NCBI GenBank assembly: GCA_029706075.1
Contig: JAINUG010000109.1
Coordinates: 2,803,501-2,867,500 of the forward strand
Direction of reading: 5' to 3'
DNA length: 64,000 nt
DNA from: Aldrovandia affinis
Taxonomy: Eukaryota > Chordata > Actinopteri > Notacanthiformes > Halosauridae
Shown here piece after piece: positions 46,101-56,377 of the stretch. Position numbers and translations under genes: made by a program. The notes under the pieces are model-generated. The model did no database searches, had not been told where the DNA came from, and was given only the letters and a program-made list of their open reading frames with translations. Position 1 is the first letter of the stretch. Each line of letters opens with the position of its first letter.

Positions 46101-48801
46101 ACAAACAGGTAAGTGAATAACCACTTCAACATCAATTAAATAATAATTAAATCAATTATGACCTTTGGAGCGACCTTTGGAGCAACCTTCCGGGCAACAG
46201 TTCATACTCTCACACCCTGTGAGAGTGCCAAACCTGTCCCCGGAAAGTCTCACTGCTCCAAAGGCCTCCACCACATGGAAAAACAAAGGCAACCCTGCCA
46301 CTCCCATGTTGCAGGGACCGAGGGCCTCCACATTAATATTACTACGTGTCAATTTAAGTTCCTTGAGGGACCGTGCCAAGGCCAGATTTTTGGATATTTG
46401 CAGATTTTGCTATGCCTATGCTTTTCATTGCTTAATTAGTCAAATCATTGCTCAGACGTTTTGTAAACTTTTGCAAAAACATCACATCTAATAATTATAC
46501 TTATGGAAAATCCAGAAGTTTACAGAACAAACTTATTAAGCCAATCGGTTCAATTAGCTGAAACACAAAATCATATATGCACAACAATAAAGAGAGAATG
46601 TCTAAAAAACTATCACAAAAAATTGCCTATTATTGCTTGAAGGGGAATTAAGTTACATGGTGAATTGGCATGATGACAGCATGCCAATTTTGGCATGATG
46701 GCCAACAATGCAGCGGTATACACTCAAAATAACCAACAGGATAACTATTAAGACAGACTGCAACTGGGTGAAAGAGTAACAGTAACCGGGGTTTAAACAT
46801 TTTTTGGGGGGGGGATAGACACATTTATAGTGCACTTGTATAGGACCCGATGATTGGTGATGGGTTAGAGAGGCATATCGATCTTATTCTTGTAATTCTC
46901 CCTGCATTGTTGGACCTTAAATAGCCCTCCCAGTCCCTGATGACAGATGGGGAACAGCACTTGGTGTAGTGCATACTGCTCCCTTCCTGAACTACCTCCC
47001 TCCCAGCCTCCTTCCTGTCAGCTGGAGGCAGACAGATACGAAAGCCTCCCAGCTCCCCACAATGATGAGGCCCTTCAGTGCTCGGACTTCTGTCATGGGT
47101 GCTAAGGCGTCCCCTGGCCAACAATGGGGGGGGGAAGTGGTTGTGAGGGAAAGGGAAACAGGCTGCTTCTCCCCTCCCCCTTTGCCTGTTTTCTATTAGA
47201 ATGGGCTCATGCACACAAAGTTAAAGAACAAATGTAAGGGAAAAACATGTTCACTCCTTGTAGCATGCGCCTATACTGTACTGTGCTTAACCGCAGTATA
47301 TAAATGCAGTGTGAAAGTCTATTAAATGTAAATAAATTGATTGCTGAGAATGTATTCATGCTAGTTATTATTTTACTGTTTCATATACCTTGCACAATCC
47401 TGTAGGTCACTGTATTGTGCTCACAATGTTGGAGCCATATCTTAAAGCTCAAATGACCCAGGTAATGTCTGTTAAAATGGTGTCTTTAGTACAGTTTTTT
47501 TTGGAGTCACAAAACCACATTCAGTGATCTTTTAATATCATCTGTAATATGTTCAGGCAACATTTAAAGTCAGAAGCTCAGCATGTGTACAGGGGCCCAC
47601 ATGGTATTTCTCTAGATAGGACTTTATGACAGCTGGTGTTTTGTGTGTGTGTATGAGTTTATATAGGGGGTATGTGCTAGGGTGCAAGTGACAGCAATGT
47701 TCCAGCATGTCTGAACCCTGACCCCCCTGTTTATTTACAAAAACAAAAATATTTCCTGGAAATTCCCAGTCACACCAGTCTGACCCACATTTAAACCTTG
47801 GAGGACCATATTATTGTGTGAAGTACAAATTATTGATCTTGTCCTAGACCAGTACAAATCAGAGTTTATGAAACATCTATATCTTCCACTTAAAATAGTG
47901 TGTGTGTCTCTCATTGTTTAGAACAAGCATTCTCTCTACACCATAGCAAGTTGGTGGACAGTAGACACAACATAGCTGAGGCAACATTTGTAATGTCACA
48001 AACAAAAACAAAAAAAACCCACAGAATTGTGATTTATACAACAGTGTAGTGTAGCGATGGGAGAGTGAGGCTTCAAGAACCCCACAATGGGTGGAGCTAC
48101 CGTACACTGTCAATCATGACTCACATGACTAACAAAAAAGTATGTCGCTGTCTATATCGAAACACTACGATTTATTCAAATCAGGGAATCTTTGATAACA
48201 CACCGTACAGTAGCTCTACTCCATTTCAGGGGTTTATGAAGCCTCACCACCCCCTCCCGTCAAGGATGCGGTATCGGTACTCACACAGACAAGCGGCCGC
48301 AATAAGCCTGATGGAGTCGTATGGTGGCTGGCAAGTGGGGTACATCCCCTCCACCAGGTAGTTGGCGAAGGTGAGCGAGATCACAGCCTGGCTGGCCGGC
48401 TCAATCAGGAGTATGGACGTCCACAGGCGGATGAAGGCAACGAAGCTGCCAAATGACTCCAGGATGTAGGCGTAGCTGGCGCCCGACTTGGTTATGGTGG
48501 TGCCAAGCTCGGCGTAGCAGAGGGCGCCGAACACGGAGAAGATGCCACCCAGCGCCCAGATGACCAGCGACAACCCGTACGAGGCGCTGTGCATCAGCAC
48601 ACCCTTTGGGGACACAAAGATGCCCGAGCCAATCATATTGCCCACGATCAGACAGATCCCGTTCATCAGGGAGATCTCCTTCCTCATCTGCATCTTTTCT
48701 GGGGTGACGGGGGCCTTCAGGTCCGACTCCGACTCTGCCCGGGACAGCGGGCAGAGCCCTGCCGAGGGACAACCCGAAATGGCACCAACCTTCTGCTTCA
48801 T
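37147..48801 (-). CDS. slc7a6/slc7a7: y+LAT amino-acid transporter light chain (SLC7A6/SLC7A7-like)
   Basis: Nine coding exons on the minus strand: 48801-48285, 44353-44233, 43665-43521, 42752-42629, 41358-41255, 40306-40210, 38677-38528, 38253-38070 and 37241-37147. The product, about 512 residues, is a 12-span APC-superfamily exchanger. In this family it moves cationic amino acids against neutral ones plus sodium, bound to SLC3A2/4F2hc. The sequence shows [13 protein letters not shown] (58-62, substrate-binding helix 1), Cys157 in YPTCQPP (expected disulfide to the heavy chain), [55 protein letters not shown] and DTINSLIG. The tail [11 protein letters not shown] resembles SLC7A6; VLDM and LASDAVAV resemble SLC7A7, so the paralogue is unresolved. 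The ATG chosen is the first in frame after an acceptor (exon edge 48817). Exon 2 as drawn does not keep frame with exon 1; see findings. Confidence 0.9.
37370..37660 (+). mobile_element. SINE fragment, head missing, in transporter intron 9
   Basis: Shares GTAGGTAACTTATCTG, ACTGGTCTGGGAGTGTTGTT and the TTGTAAATTGC tail region with the SINE at 33177-33690. The tRNA-like head is absent. Confidence 0.6.
38335..38525. repeat. Short tandem repeat in transporter intron 8
   Basis: Four to five diverged copies of a roughly 40-bp unit with GTGTGTAAAGACTCCCTGCA and GTGACTCGTGAGT lie directly beside the exon 38528-38677 donor. The small open frame across it is not coding. Confidence 0.7.
38813..39597 (+). 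mobile_element. Tc1-like element (family c, copy 1) in transporter intron 7
   Basis: Termini CACTACCGGTCAAAGGTTTT and the inverse ending GATAGTG, with flanking TA. At 39006-39236 it encodes [20 protein letters not shown] and [12 protein letters not shown], the paired helix-turn-helix and GRPK linker of a Tc1 transposase. The catalytic part is lost. Copies 2 and 3 lie at 53030-53869 and 54866-56377. Confidence 0.85.
40111..40210 (-). repeat. 34-bp tandem repeat carrying the exon 6 splice donor
   Basis: Units at 40111-40144, 40145-40178 and 40179-40210 each contain TTAAAG and end ACACTTACA or ACACTTACG. On the minus strand each gives CTTTAA, then GTAAGTGTCC. The repeat begins within exon 6 (CATCTTTAAC) and copies its last coding bases plus the 5' splice site two more times into the intron. 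Confidence 0.85.
40890..40993. mobile_element. MITE or Tc1-like end fragment
   Basis: ACTTTATGTTGGTGTTTCC followed by TTTATTTTGGCAGTTACCTG is one end of the repeat also seen at 36436-36653 and 63881-63910. The other end is not evident. Confidence 0.45.
41960..41992. repeat. (TG)n microsatellite
   Basis: A simple TG run in transporter intron 5. Confidence 0.85.
42155..42430 (-). mobile_element. Two SINE fragments in transporter intron 5
   Basis: 42160-42310 has the tail complement GCAGACGCTTTTATCCAAAG, then a head with TTGAACCCACAACCTAAGC and a tRNA-like end. 42335-42430 starts again with TTAGCAGACGCTCTTATCC. They are two insertions of related elements in the same orientation. Confidence 0.65.
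44441..46738. repeat. Intronic A-B-A' duplication around an LTR-like unit
   Basis: 44441-45230 is homologous to 46233-46738, a shortened second copy. Landmarks in both: CCTGTCCCCGGAAAGTCTCA, TTTAAGTTCCTTGAGGGACC, AACTTTTGCAAAAACAT, TTTACAGAACAAACTTATTA and ACAATGCAG. The offset is 1792 bp at the left edge and shrinks rightward through deletions in A'. The LTR-like unit sits between them. Confidence 0.7.
45130..46340 (-). mobile_element. LTR-like element (copy 2) in transporter intron 2
   Basis: Homologous to the copy at 22215-23190. The minus strand has a TATA-like CTATTTAAG (45983-45975) and AATAAA (45151-45146). It also contains a CACTCA repeat at about 45827-45862. It lies in the same orientation as the host gene. 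The ends are unresolved and no retroviral coding is seen. Confidence 0.55.
46740..48050. other. Intron 2 sequence, no other gene supported
   Basis: A 129-codon minus frame at 46825-47214 has no recognised motif, biased composition and no splice context. The remainder is unremarkable intron. Confidence 0.4.
48052..48250. mobile_element. MITE beside the first transporter exon
   Basis: TAGCGATGGGAGAGTGAGGC and CAATGGGTGGAGCTACC match the left half of the 192-bp MITE at 21172. The right end, GAAGCCTCACC, is inverted. It ends about 35 bp from the exon edge at 48285. Confidence 0.55.
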
Positions 48802-49149
48802 TCTAGCATGGAACGCACTGAGGCAGGGCACACACAAATGGGTGTCAGTAAAGGGCATCCCGGGAAGGTACCAAAAGCCTCAAACAAAAACCCACGCTCA
48901 GAAGAGAGAGAGGTCCAGACAATTCCCAGAACCTCTGCCTCAAATGTGCATGAAGGTGATCGTATGCACTGAACATAGGTCAGGCAACACAGAGAGGGAT
49001 TTAAAGTGGTAGGGCCACATCTGGCCCATATGTGTATGGTTCATGATTAGGTTGCGTTAAGCACTGGTATTTGTGAGAAAACTAAGAAAATGTGATTTGA
49101 CCCTCTTATATACATTTTCCAATTGTCCAATGTCCTTGGCATAAGTTAC

Positions 49150-49375
49150 AGCTGGTGAAGTGTGAATGAGGTACGGTACCCACCTAAAATGGGTGGAGAT
49201 AACATATGCTGCCAGTAACTCGCTGATTTGAACCAATCATTGTGTTCTGTTGTCAATACTTTTTAAAGTTAAAAACTTTTGATTGGTGAAAACAAGTCAG
49301 TGATTGACAGCTTATAATTGTAGCCCCATCCATTTGAGGTGTAATGATAAATTATTCAACGATCACTACCTACAG
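49150..49375. mobile_element. MITE copy in transporter intron 1
   Basis: AATGGGTGGAGATAACATAT, GAACCAATCATTGTGTT and GTGATTGACAGCTTATAATT correspond to the element at 21172-21363, with an extra internal segment. Confidence 0.5.
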
Positions 49376-49785
49376 CATGAACTGTAACGCTTCACTCTTT
49401 AATGCTACTCAATGCTCATGTAACACATGAGGAACGTTGGTAGCCTACATTTCGGGTTACTTGTTAAGCTTGTTTTGATAGTAGGTTCTGCCATAAACAT
49501 GTCAACGGCACTCTTCCCCGCCACGAGTCCTGCTAGCGCTTAGCAACTTTGAGAAATTAAGTCGCACGCTTCAGTGTGTAATCTCTATTTGGGTAACGCT
49601 TAAAAAAAAGAACGGGTTAATATTACGTTAAAGTCCCTTTCCTCTCACATTTTTTATGTGGTTACGGCTTAATTTAATATAACCACACCAAGGTTAATGC
49701 TTAGCTTTGCTTAACACATAGCTATGTTGTTTTTGTTTGATATTTACAAATTATGAATTAGCCGTTGTTGACAAGTGCTATGCTC

Positions 49786-49811
49786 ACAACAACAACAACA
49801 ACAACAACAAA
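49786..49811. repeat. (AAC)n microsatellite
   Basis: A short pure CAA/AAC run in transporter intron 1. Confidence 0.8.
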
Positions 49812-50078
49812 ACACATTTGTTTTGTAGGACAACGAGCTATTAATCCAATGGAAAATAAAAATATAGGCTAACAGGTATCCATTGTCTGAGACAAAATTT
49901 CAATTAGCCTAATTATTCCGCAAATTCATAAATTGTAGTAATCTGTCAAGGATGTGAGAAAAAAATAAAAGCTCCATCCGTTAAAATCAGAGCTCCAGTC
50001 TCTATTGTTACTATATTGACAAAACCAAATAAAACGGCAAAATTAACGATAGAATAATATAACTAAAACCTCACTTAC

Positions 50079-50110
50079 CACTTTTGGATCTGTAGATCTG
50101 TAGAGATAAA
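50079..50110 (-). promoter_or_regulatory. Non-coding first exon of the transporter gene
   Basis: The minus strand ends an apparent exon in CCAAAAGTG before GTAAGTGAGG (donor at 50078). A CTTAAAAAG TATA-like site lies at 50142-50134, so transcription may start near 50105. The intron would run to the acceptor that precedes 48817, giving 16 more bases of leader before the ATG. The upper boundary is a guess. Confidence 0.45.
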
Positions 50111-50144
50111 CAAGTGAAGACACCGTCGGTTCCCTTTTTAAGGG

Positions 50145-51759
50145 TTGGACATTCTCACTCTACGTTCTGCGAAAACTAACCAAACGCACCGTAGTTACTG
50201 CTGGTTGAGCGGTGTTGCAATCTGTCCTCCTACGTGTTTTGTTCAAGCAGGACCGGTCTCATATTTCCCTCTATTTTTGTACCTAGGAACTCGCAGGAGA
50301 AAGTCCGTCTTCTCAGGAAAGGCTAAAAAGCGTTAAGTTTGTTTCCCACACGGAGGAGTCTAACCCTATTTAATACAACGTGCTTCTTGGACCAACTTTA
50401 TTTATGCTTCGAATCCGACAACTGCGGCAGATTGAGCATGATGTTCGAACAGGGTTGGGGTAGCGTCCGTCTTCTAATCAAAACAACTGATTTATACATG
50501 GAGGGGGCAATTTTATGTATGCAAGTGCAATTTGAATTTAGTTTTTTTAGGAATTTTGAAATAATCAAGACAGAAATGCCGTGGAGTGATTTACACGAAA
50601 GGGGATTAAAAAAATAGATAAATAAAACATTTCTGTGCATTTATTTGGATAATAACTGCACTTTGAGTTGTGCTATGAGACCAGTGTATGCAGTATGGCA
50701 TACATTATATCAAATTAATACATAAACTATGGGTATAGTAGATTCCAGTATAGTGATTGCTTTTATAGTCTTGTTTGTCATTTGCAGGGGAAAAGAACGT
50801 AGCACATAGCAAAAAGTACGATTTAAAAGAACACTACGATTAAGGAAGTCCTAAATTCTAGCTACTGTCTCTCTAGGCAAACTTGATGTAATGTACAGTA
50901 GGTTACACACATATTTGCCAATTCTGTTTTTGTTTGTTTTCGATTGATCCAAAGCCAGGACTATAGGCTACGTCAGTAGCTTCACAAATCATAATTAAGT
51001 AAAAAAGAAGGGTCTCCATTAAATGTTTTAATTACATTTATCAAATAAAGAAATACATCAAATCTGAGTGACAATGATCCACCGTTGACCATTATGAGTG
51101 AATTAGATACTGTTACATGATAGAATGCCATTATGTTGGAATATAGGCCTACTGAAAATGTGTTACATTTAGGGCCGTCTCCAGGAGTTTAGAATTACCA
51201 AGGTCATGAGACCTAGCCCCTTAAGGGGGTTTGTCATGAGAAATGTCACGAAGAAATATTTTATGTAATCAGTTTACCCTTGTAGCTAATTCACTACAAG
51301 AGTAGTAGACTGTAATGATTTTATCAATGTCCACTGAAAATGTACACTAAAATGTAGCTAGCTTTCTGCCTATCACCACTGTCAATGTATGCTACGTTAG
51401 CCTAAATTAGCCTATCACCACTGTAGCCTGACTAAAAAGTGGTTTGTGTAACAGTCAGCTAGACAGAGCTAACTACGTTTGGCTAGCGACTACACAAAAC
51501 TACACACAAAGTAGCTATTGATAAATGACCTCTGGAGATGAATAACATTAATCTGGTTATAATACAAACAATCAAATGTTTTATAATGTGAGCGATCTCT
51601 ACACCAACATCATGCTTTGTTTGGCTTAAGATCAGCAGTCTGAGTTACAACTCCCGCTGTGCAGCAAAGTTGTTCCAAGCGTCACGGCATCATCTTTGCT
51701 GAGCAAAGATTTTGTAGTAACGACGAGATCCACCTGCTCGGGACGGGTCCACTTCACCA

Positions 51760-51760
<1 letters not shown>
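50145..51760. other. Upstream flank of the transporter gene, no gene seen
   Basis: Small frames on both strands lack motifs and splice support. The first few hundred bases presumably include promoter sequence. Confidence 0.4.

Positions 51761-51790
<30 letters not shown>
51761..51790. repeat. (CA)n microsatellite
   Basis: Thirty bases of CA. Confidence 0.9.
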
Positions 51791-51793
<3 letters not shown>

Positions 51794-51944
51794 GTAATGA
51801 CGATGACGGTGATCAGGCAAGCAAGCGGTAATCTTGGCTTTGTACAAAATCTTTGTTATACCTAAGTGAAGTCATTTTATGTACTGTAGTTCACCACTTT
51901 TATTTAGTATTACACTAAATCAGTGTGTAAAAAAAATTGAACTA

Positions 51945-52155
51945 CATGCCATAAAGCCTACTTAACACTGGTATAAGTATATAATAGCACCTGTTATAAC
52001 CAGCCACGGCAGCATATTACAGCCTATGACAAATGCCAAATCACTGTCATAATGTCAAGTTGTAAAGCTGTTGTGTTATCAAGCTGTATTAGGCTGTAAT
52101 GGTTGATTATAGCAGGTGCTATGTCATGCTTATGACAGTTTTATATAGGCTTTGG
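51945..52155. mobile_element. MITE with ~50-bp diverged TIRs
   Basis: CATGCCATAAAGCCTA at the left and TAGGCTTTGGCATA at the right are inverted, as are AATAGCACCTGTTATAA and TTATAGCAGGTGCTAT. The centre has repeated GTCATAA/TTATGAC motifs. The target duplication is unclear. Confidence 0.5.
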
Positions 52156-52790
52156 CATATAGTTATAGTACAATGTTACCACATGCTTTAGGCTTAATGA
52201 GTTCAGTAAAAACAGATTTCTTTCACATTGTTTTTATTTTTGTTTTACAAAGGCCACACTTAGGAGATGCCCGATCCATTGTAAATATGAGCACAAGTAT
52301 AAAGATCAACTCTGTTGAGAGTACATTTGAATTACAGTTAAAAAGTTAAACTTCCAAATTGCGTCTATCAAAGTGGTAGCCTACATGATAAAACATTTCA
52401 AAGAATGCATTGTGAGAAAAGGTTCACACAATCCAAAAAAACAGATAAAAAGTCAGGAAAAAGGTATACCATTTTAAAAAGTATCATCAATGACTGGAGA
52501 ACATCATTTCAGATAAGAGTAATTTGTTTTGGGCATTGAACAATTCCATCTTGAGACAAACCTAACACAATATTACACTGTATGGCTGTATGTCCACATG
52601 TCCGATTTATGTCCAATTCTCGACTCCTCACACATTATGTAAAGTTGATAGAAGCTTTGGGTAAGCTTTTGGGGGATACCAGACTGCAGCCCACCATCCA
52701 TTCTCTGCAATCCAGGGTCTTAATGAGTCACGCTGCAGCCCACCTTTTCTTTTTGGAAACTCTGGTGACTCTGGTGAGTAGTCCTGAGTT
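52156..52790. other. No gene seen
   Basis: Spacer between the MITE and a CA-rich block, without supported coding content. Confidence 0.4.
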
Positions 52791-52791
52791 C

Positions 52792-52793
52792 CC

Positions 52794-52826
<33 letters not shown>

Positions 52827-52855
52827 ATAGAGAAACACACTCACGCATGCACTTA

Positions 52856-52915
<60 letters not shown>

Positions 52916-53029
52916 AACATACATACACTGACACACCCACACAAACTCTCTCACACACACACAAACACACTCTCTCTCACACACATACTCAAACACACAC
53001 TCACACACACTATCTCTCTCACACACATA
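52792..53029. repeat. Compound (CA)n microsatellite block
   Basis: Two long CA runs (about 52793-52820 and 52859-52911), then CACACT and CTCTCAC variants. Frames through it are artefacts. Confidence 0.9.
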
Positions 53030-53869
53030 CACTATTGGTAAAAAGTTTTAGAACACACCCCCATTTTCAATTTTTTACTGAAATTTAAACAGTTCAAGTC
53101 GAGTGAATAACCTGCAATGGTACAAAGGTAAGCGGTAAACTGTCAGAGGTTAAAAAAAAAGTTGTTGAAAAATAATGTACATTTCAGAGTTATAAAAAAA
53201 GGCCCTTTTAAGAGAACAAGTAATGGGTTAAACGTGGGTTAACAGTCCCTCTGCAAGTCGCTGACTCTGGATCCAGCAAAAGAGCCCCAGACCATCATGC
53301 AGTTGGTGTTGGACAGTTGGTGTCACACACTGAGGAACCATCCTTTCGCCTACTCGACGGCCTACAAAAACCTTTCAAAATTGGCGGTGCTTCATGGCCC
53401 AGGCAAGCCTCTTTTTCTTATTTTGCCATCATAGCAATGGCTTTCTTCCTGTCACTCAACCTGTCAAACCTGCAGCTCGAAGTCTTCTCTTCACAGTTGA
53501 AACTGAAACTTCCTTACTTCGACGAGTGTTAAGCTGTGCTTGAAGCTGTTGTCCTGTGAGCCGCCTATCACCCAAGCTGTTGATTCTCAGAAACTTGTGT
53601 TCTGATTTTGTTGTGGCTTTGGGTCTGCCAGACCTCTTCCTGTCAGAGTTTCCTCCAGTTTCCAAGTGCCTTTTGATGGTGTAGAAAACTACTCACTGCC
53701 AAACATTAACATTATTTTTCAGTTCTTGGTAACCTAAACCTTTTTTTTAACCTCTGGCAGTTTACTGCTTACCTTTGTACCATTTCAGGTTATTCACTAG
53801 ATTTGAACTGCTTAAATTTCAGTAAAAACTGGAAAAATGGGGGTGTTCTAAAACTTTTGACGGGTAGTG
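53030..53869 (-). mobile_element. Tc1-like element (family c, copy 2)
   Basis: Termini CACTATTGGTAAAAAGTTTT and the inverse ending GGGTAGTG, with TA on both sides. The minus strand 53665-53456 encodes [20 protein letters not shown] and [15 protein letters not shown], the DNA-binding part of the transposase. The catalytic domain is missing. Confidence 0.85.
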
Positions 53870-53899
53870 TACTCTCTCACACATATACGCACATACGTG

Positions 53900-54046
53900 G
53901 GGGGAGGAGAGTGAGAGACATTGTTTTTGCTAAGGCTAGGTTTTCCCATTTCCCAGTTTTCCCATTTGCAATCCTACTTTGGCAACATGGTATGTATTGG
54001 AGTACAGAACAGTACAGAAACACAATTTTACTCACACACACACTCA

Positions 54047-54124
<78 letters not shown>

Positions 54125-54250
54125 AACAGAGGGAAAGAGAGAGAAGGGGGTGGGTGAAGAGCGGGAGACATTGTTTTTGCTAAGGCTACATTTTCCCATT
54201 TGTAATCCTACTTTGGCAACACTGTACATAGTGAAGTACTGAACAGTACA
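53900..54250. repeat. 250-bp duplication flanking a (CA)n run
   Basis: GAGACATTGTTTTTGCTAAG with the following TTTTCCCATTT and ATCCTACTTTGGCAACA occurs at about 53915-53990 and again at 54165-54232. A pure CA run of about 60 bases lies between (about 54060-54120). A (GA)n tract follows at 54300-54315. Confidence 0.8.
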
Positions 54251-54865
54251 GTACAGAAGGACAATTTGAAAATGAACTTGAACTTGACTTTAAGGGTGGT
54301 GAGAGAGAGAGAGAGAAAATGAGGGAGGGAGGGAGGGAGGGTGTAAGTTCATTACAGATGATGGCACCTTCACTCTATACGATATATCAATGTCAACGTT
54401 GGGAATGTATCATGTCTGCCTTGAACCCAACACCTCTAGCCAGAGCCAGATAAACATGTTTTGCATGTTGTAAATCAACACAGAGACCAGTGTCTTTAGA
54501 ACATAAAGCCAAAAACAAGGATATTAATTTATCGTCTGTCTTGCCTATTTCTCAAAAGTCCTTGTCTCTGCTTTGCCACGGCTTTAATTTAGCCTGAACT
54601 AGAATTTCAGAACCCCTGCTCAACAGGAGTCGAACCTCCAACCAGGTTTCTGTCTGAAACATCTGCCCAACCATTTTCATACCTGCTCTATATCACAGTC
54701 TCTAACTCCCTGCTTTACACAAGACAGGCTTATATGATATAACATGTAATATCAAGCTCTGCTGTGTGATATGTGAACATACTGCATGTTTTAGAACTTA
54801 TAACATTTATGGAAAACTGTGATATAGACAATTATGTGAATATATTGAAACTATTTGTACACATA

Positions 54866-56377
54866 CACTACCGGTCAAAAGTTTTAGAACACCCCCATTT
54901 TCCAGTTTTTACTGAAATTTAAGCAGTTCAAGTCCAGTGAATAACCTGAAATGGTAAAAAAGCGGTAAACTGCCAGAGGTAAAAAAAAAAAGTTTAGGTT
55001 ACCAAAAACTGAAAAATAATGTAAATTTCAGAGTTATAAAAAAAGGCCCTTTTCAGGGAACAAGTAATGGGTTAACGTGGTGTGGTGTCCCCAGGGGTTG
55101 GGCGACACACACGGACCTTGCAGAGGGTGTAGACAAGTTCAAAAACACGGAGGAGGCAGAATTCAGAAACCAAAATGATAATTTAATAAACAAACTCTTG
55201 ACAAACACAAAACAAAGGGTGGGGTCTTCAGGGGAATTCAAACACACAAAGTCTGCAAGCCTACTCGTTGTCAATGTCCAATCCAATTCCGTTATCCAAG
55301 TCAGTTCCGCAATCCAGTCCGTAGTCAAAATCCAAAGGGGGGTCCTCAAACAATTCAGTCAAACACAAAAAACACTCCAAAAAACACTCACTCACTAAAT
55401 CCTGGCTAGTCAAACAACGTCACGGTTTTCTCTCCTTTCCACGTTCACAACACACTCACAAACACTTTCCTACTCCTCTCAAAGTGTGATGGAATCAGCC
55501 CTTTAAATAGGCCTTGAAATGGCCTTCAGCTGGTCGTTAATCCCATTGCTTGACTTGGTTTAGGTGTGACTGTGGCCTGCTGGGAAATGTAGTGTTTCCT
55601 GGCTCCCATGTGTTGTAGGCCAGGCAGACATTTCCTTGTGCAGCCCCTTGGGCTGCCACAGTGGGTTAACAGTCACTCTGTGCAAGTCGCCGACTCTGGA
55701 TCCAGCAAGAGCCCCAGCCCATCACGCTTCCTCCTCCATGTTTGACAGTTGGTGTCACACACTGAGGAACCATCTTTTCACCTACTCAACGGCGTACAAA
55801 AACCCTGCGTGATGAACCGAAGATTTACATTTTTTATTAATCGGTCCATACAACCTTCTTCCAGTCTTCAGTAGTCCACTGGCAGTGCTTCATGGCCCAG
55901 GCAAGCCTCTTTTTCTTATTTTGCAATGGCTTTCTTACTGCCACTCGACCTGTCAATCCTGCAGCTCGAAGTCTTCTCTTCACAGTTGAAACTGAGACTT
56001 CCTTACTTCGACCAGTAAGGTTACTTTAAGTTTACTTTAAGCTGTGCTTGAAGCTGTTGTCCTGTGAGCTGCCTATCATGCAAGCTGTTGACTCTCAGAA
56101 ACTTGTCTTCTGATTTGGTGTGGCTTTGGGTCTGCCAGACCTCTTCCTGTCAGAGTTTCCTCCAGTTTCCAAGTGCCTTTTGATGGTATAGGAAACTACT
56201 CATTGCCAAACAATTTACATTATTTTTCAGTTTTTGGTAACCTAAACTTATTTTTTTAAAGCTCTGGCAGTTTACCGCTTACCTTTGTACCATTTCAGGT
56301 TATTCACTGGACTTGAACTGCTTAAATTTCAGTAAAAACTGGAAAATGGGGGTGTTATAAAACTTTGACCGGTAGTG
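54866..56377 (-). mobile_element. Tc1-like element (family c, copy 3) split by an LTR
   Basis: Termini CACTACCGGTCAAAAGTTTT and the inverse ending CCGGTAGTG, with TA flanks. The transposase remnants are on the minus strand (about 56180-55830) and include the GRPK linker and RRLRAAGL region, with an 11-bp local repeat near 56020. Positions 55081-55664 are a later LTR insertion plus its target duplication. Confidence 0.85.
55081..55660 (-). mobile_element. Solo LTR, 580 bp
   Basis: The element runs from TGTGGTGTCCCC to GGGCTGCCACA, with the short inverted ends TGTGG/CCACA. GTGG flanks it at 55077-55080 and 55661-55664. Removing it restores the Tc1 sequence TTAACGTGGGTTAAC seen in copy 2. On the minus strand it has a TATA-like CTATTTAAAGG (near 55510) and an ATTAAA polyadenylation variant near 55182. 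No internal retroviral region remains, consistent with LTR-LTR recombination. Confidence 0.85.

Noticed and set aside
46825..47214. 129-codon minus-strand frame in the transporter intron
   Set aside because: No recognised domain, no splice sites in register, and it sits in a repeat-rich intron; a chance frame or transposon debris is more likely.
48802..48858. Upstream in-frame ATG giving a 19-residue longer transporter
   Set aside because: A good acceptor (CTCAG before 48817) lies between that ATG and the chosen one, so the upstream ATG is most likely intronic.
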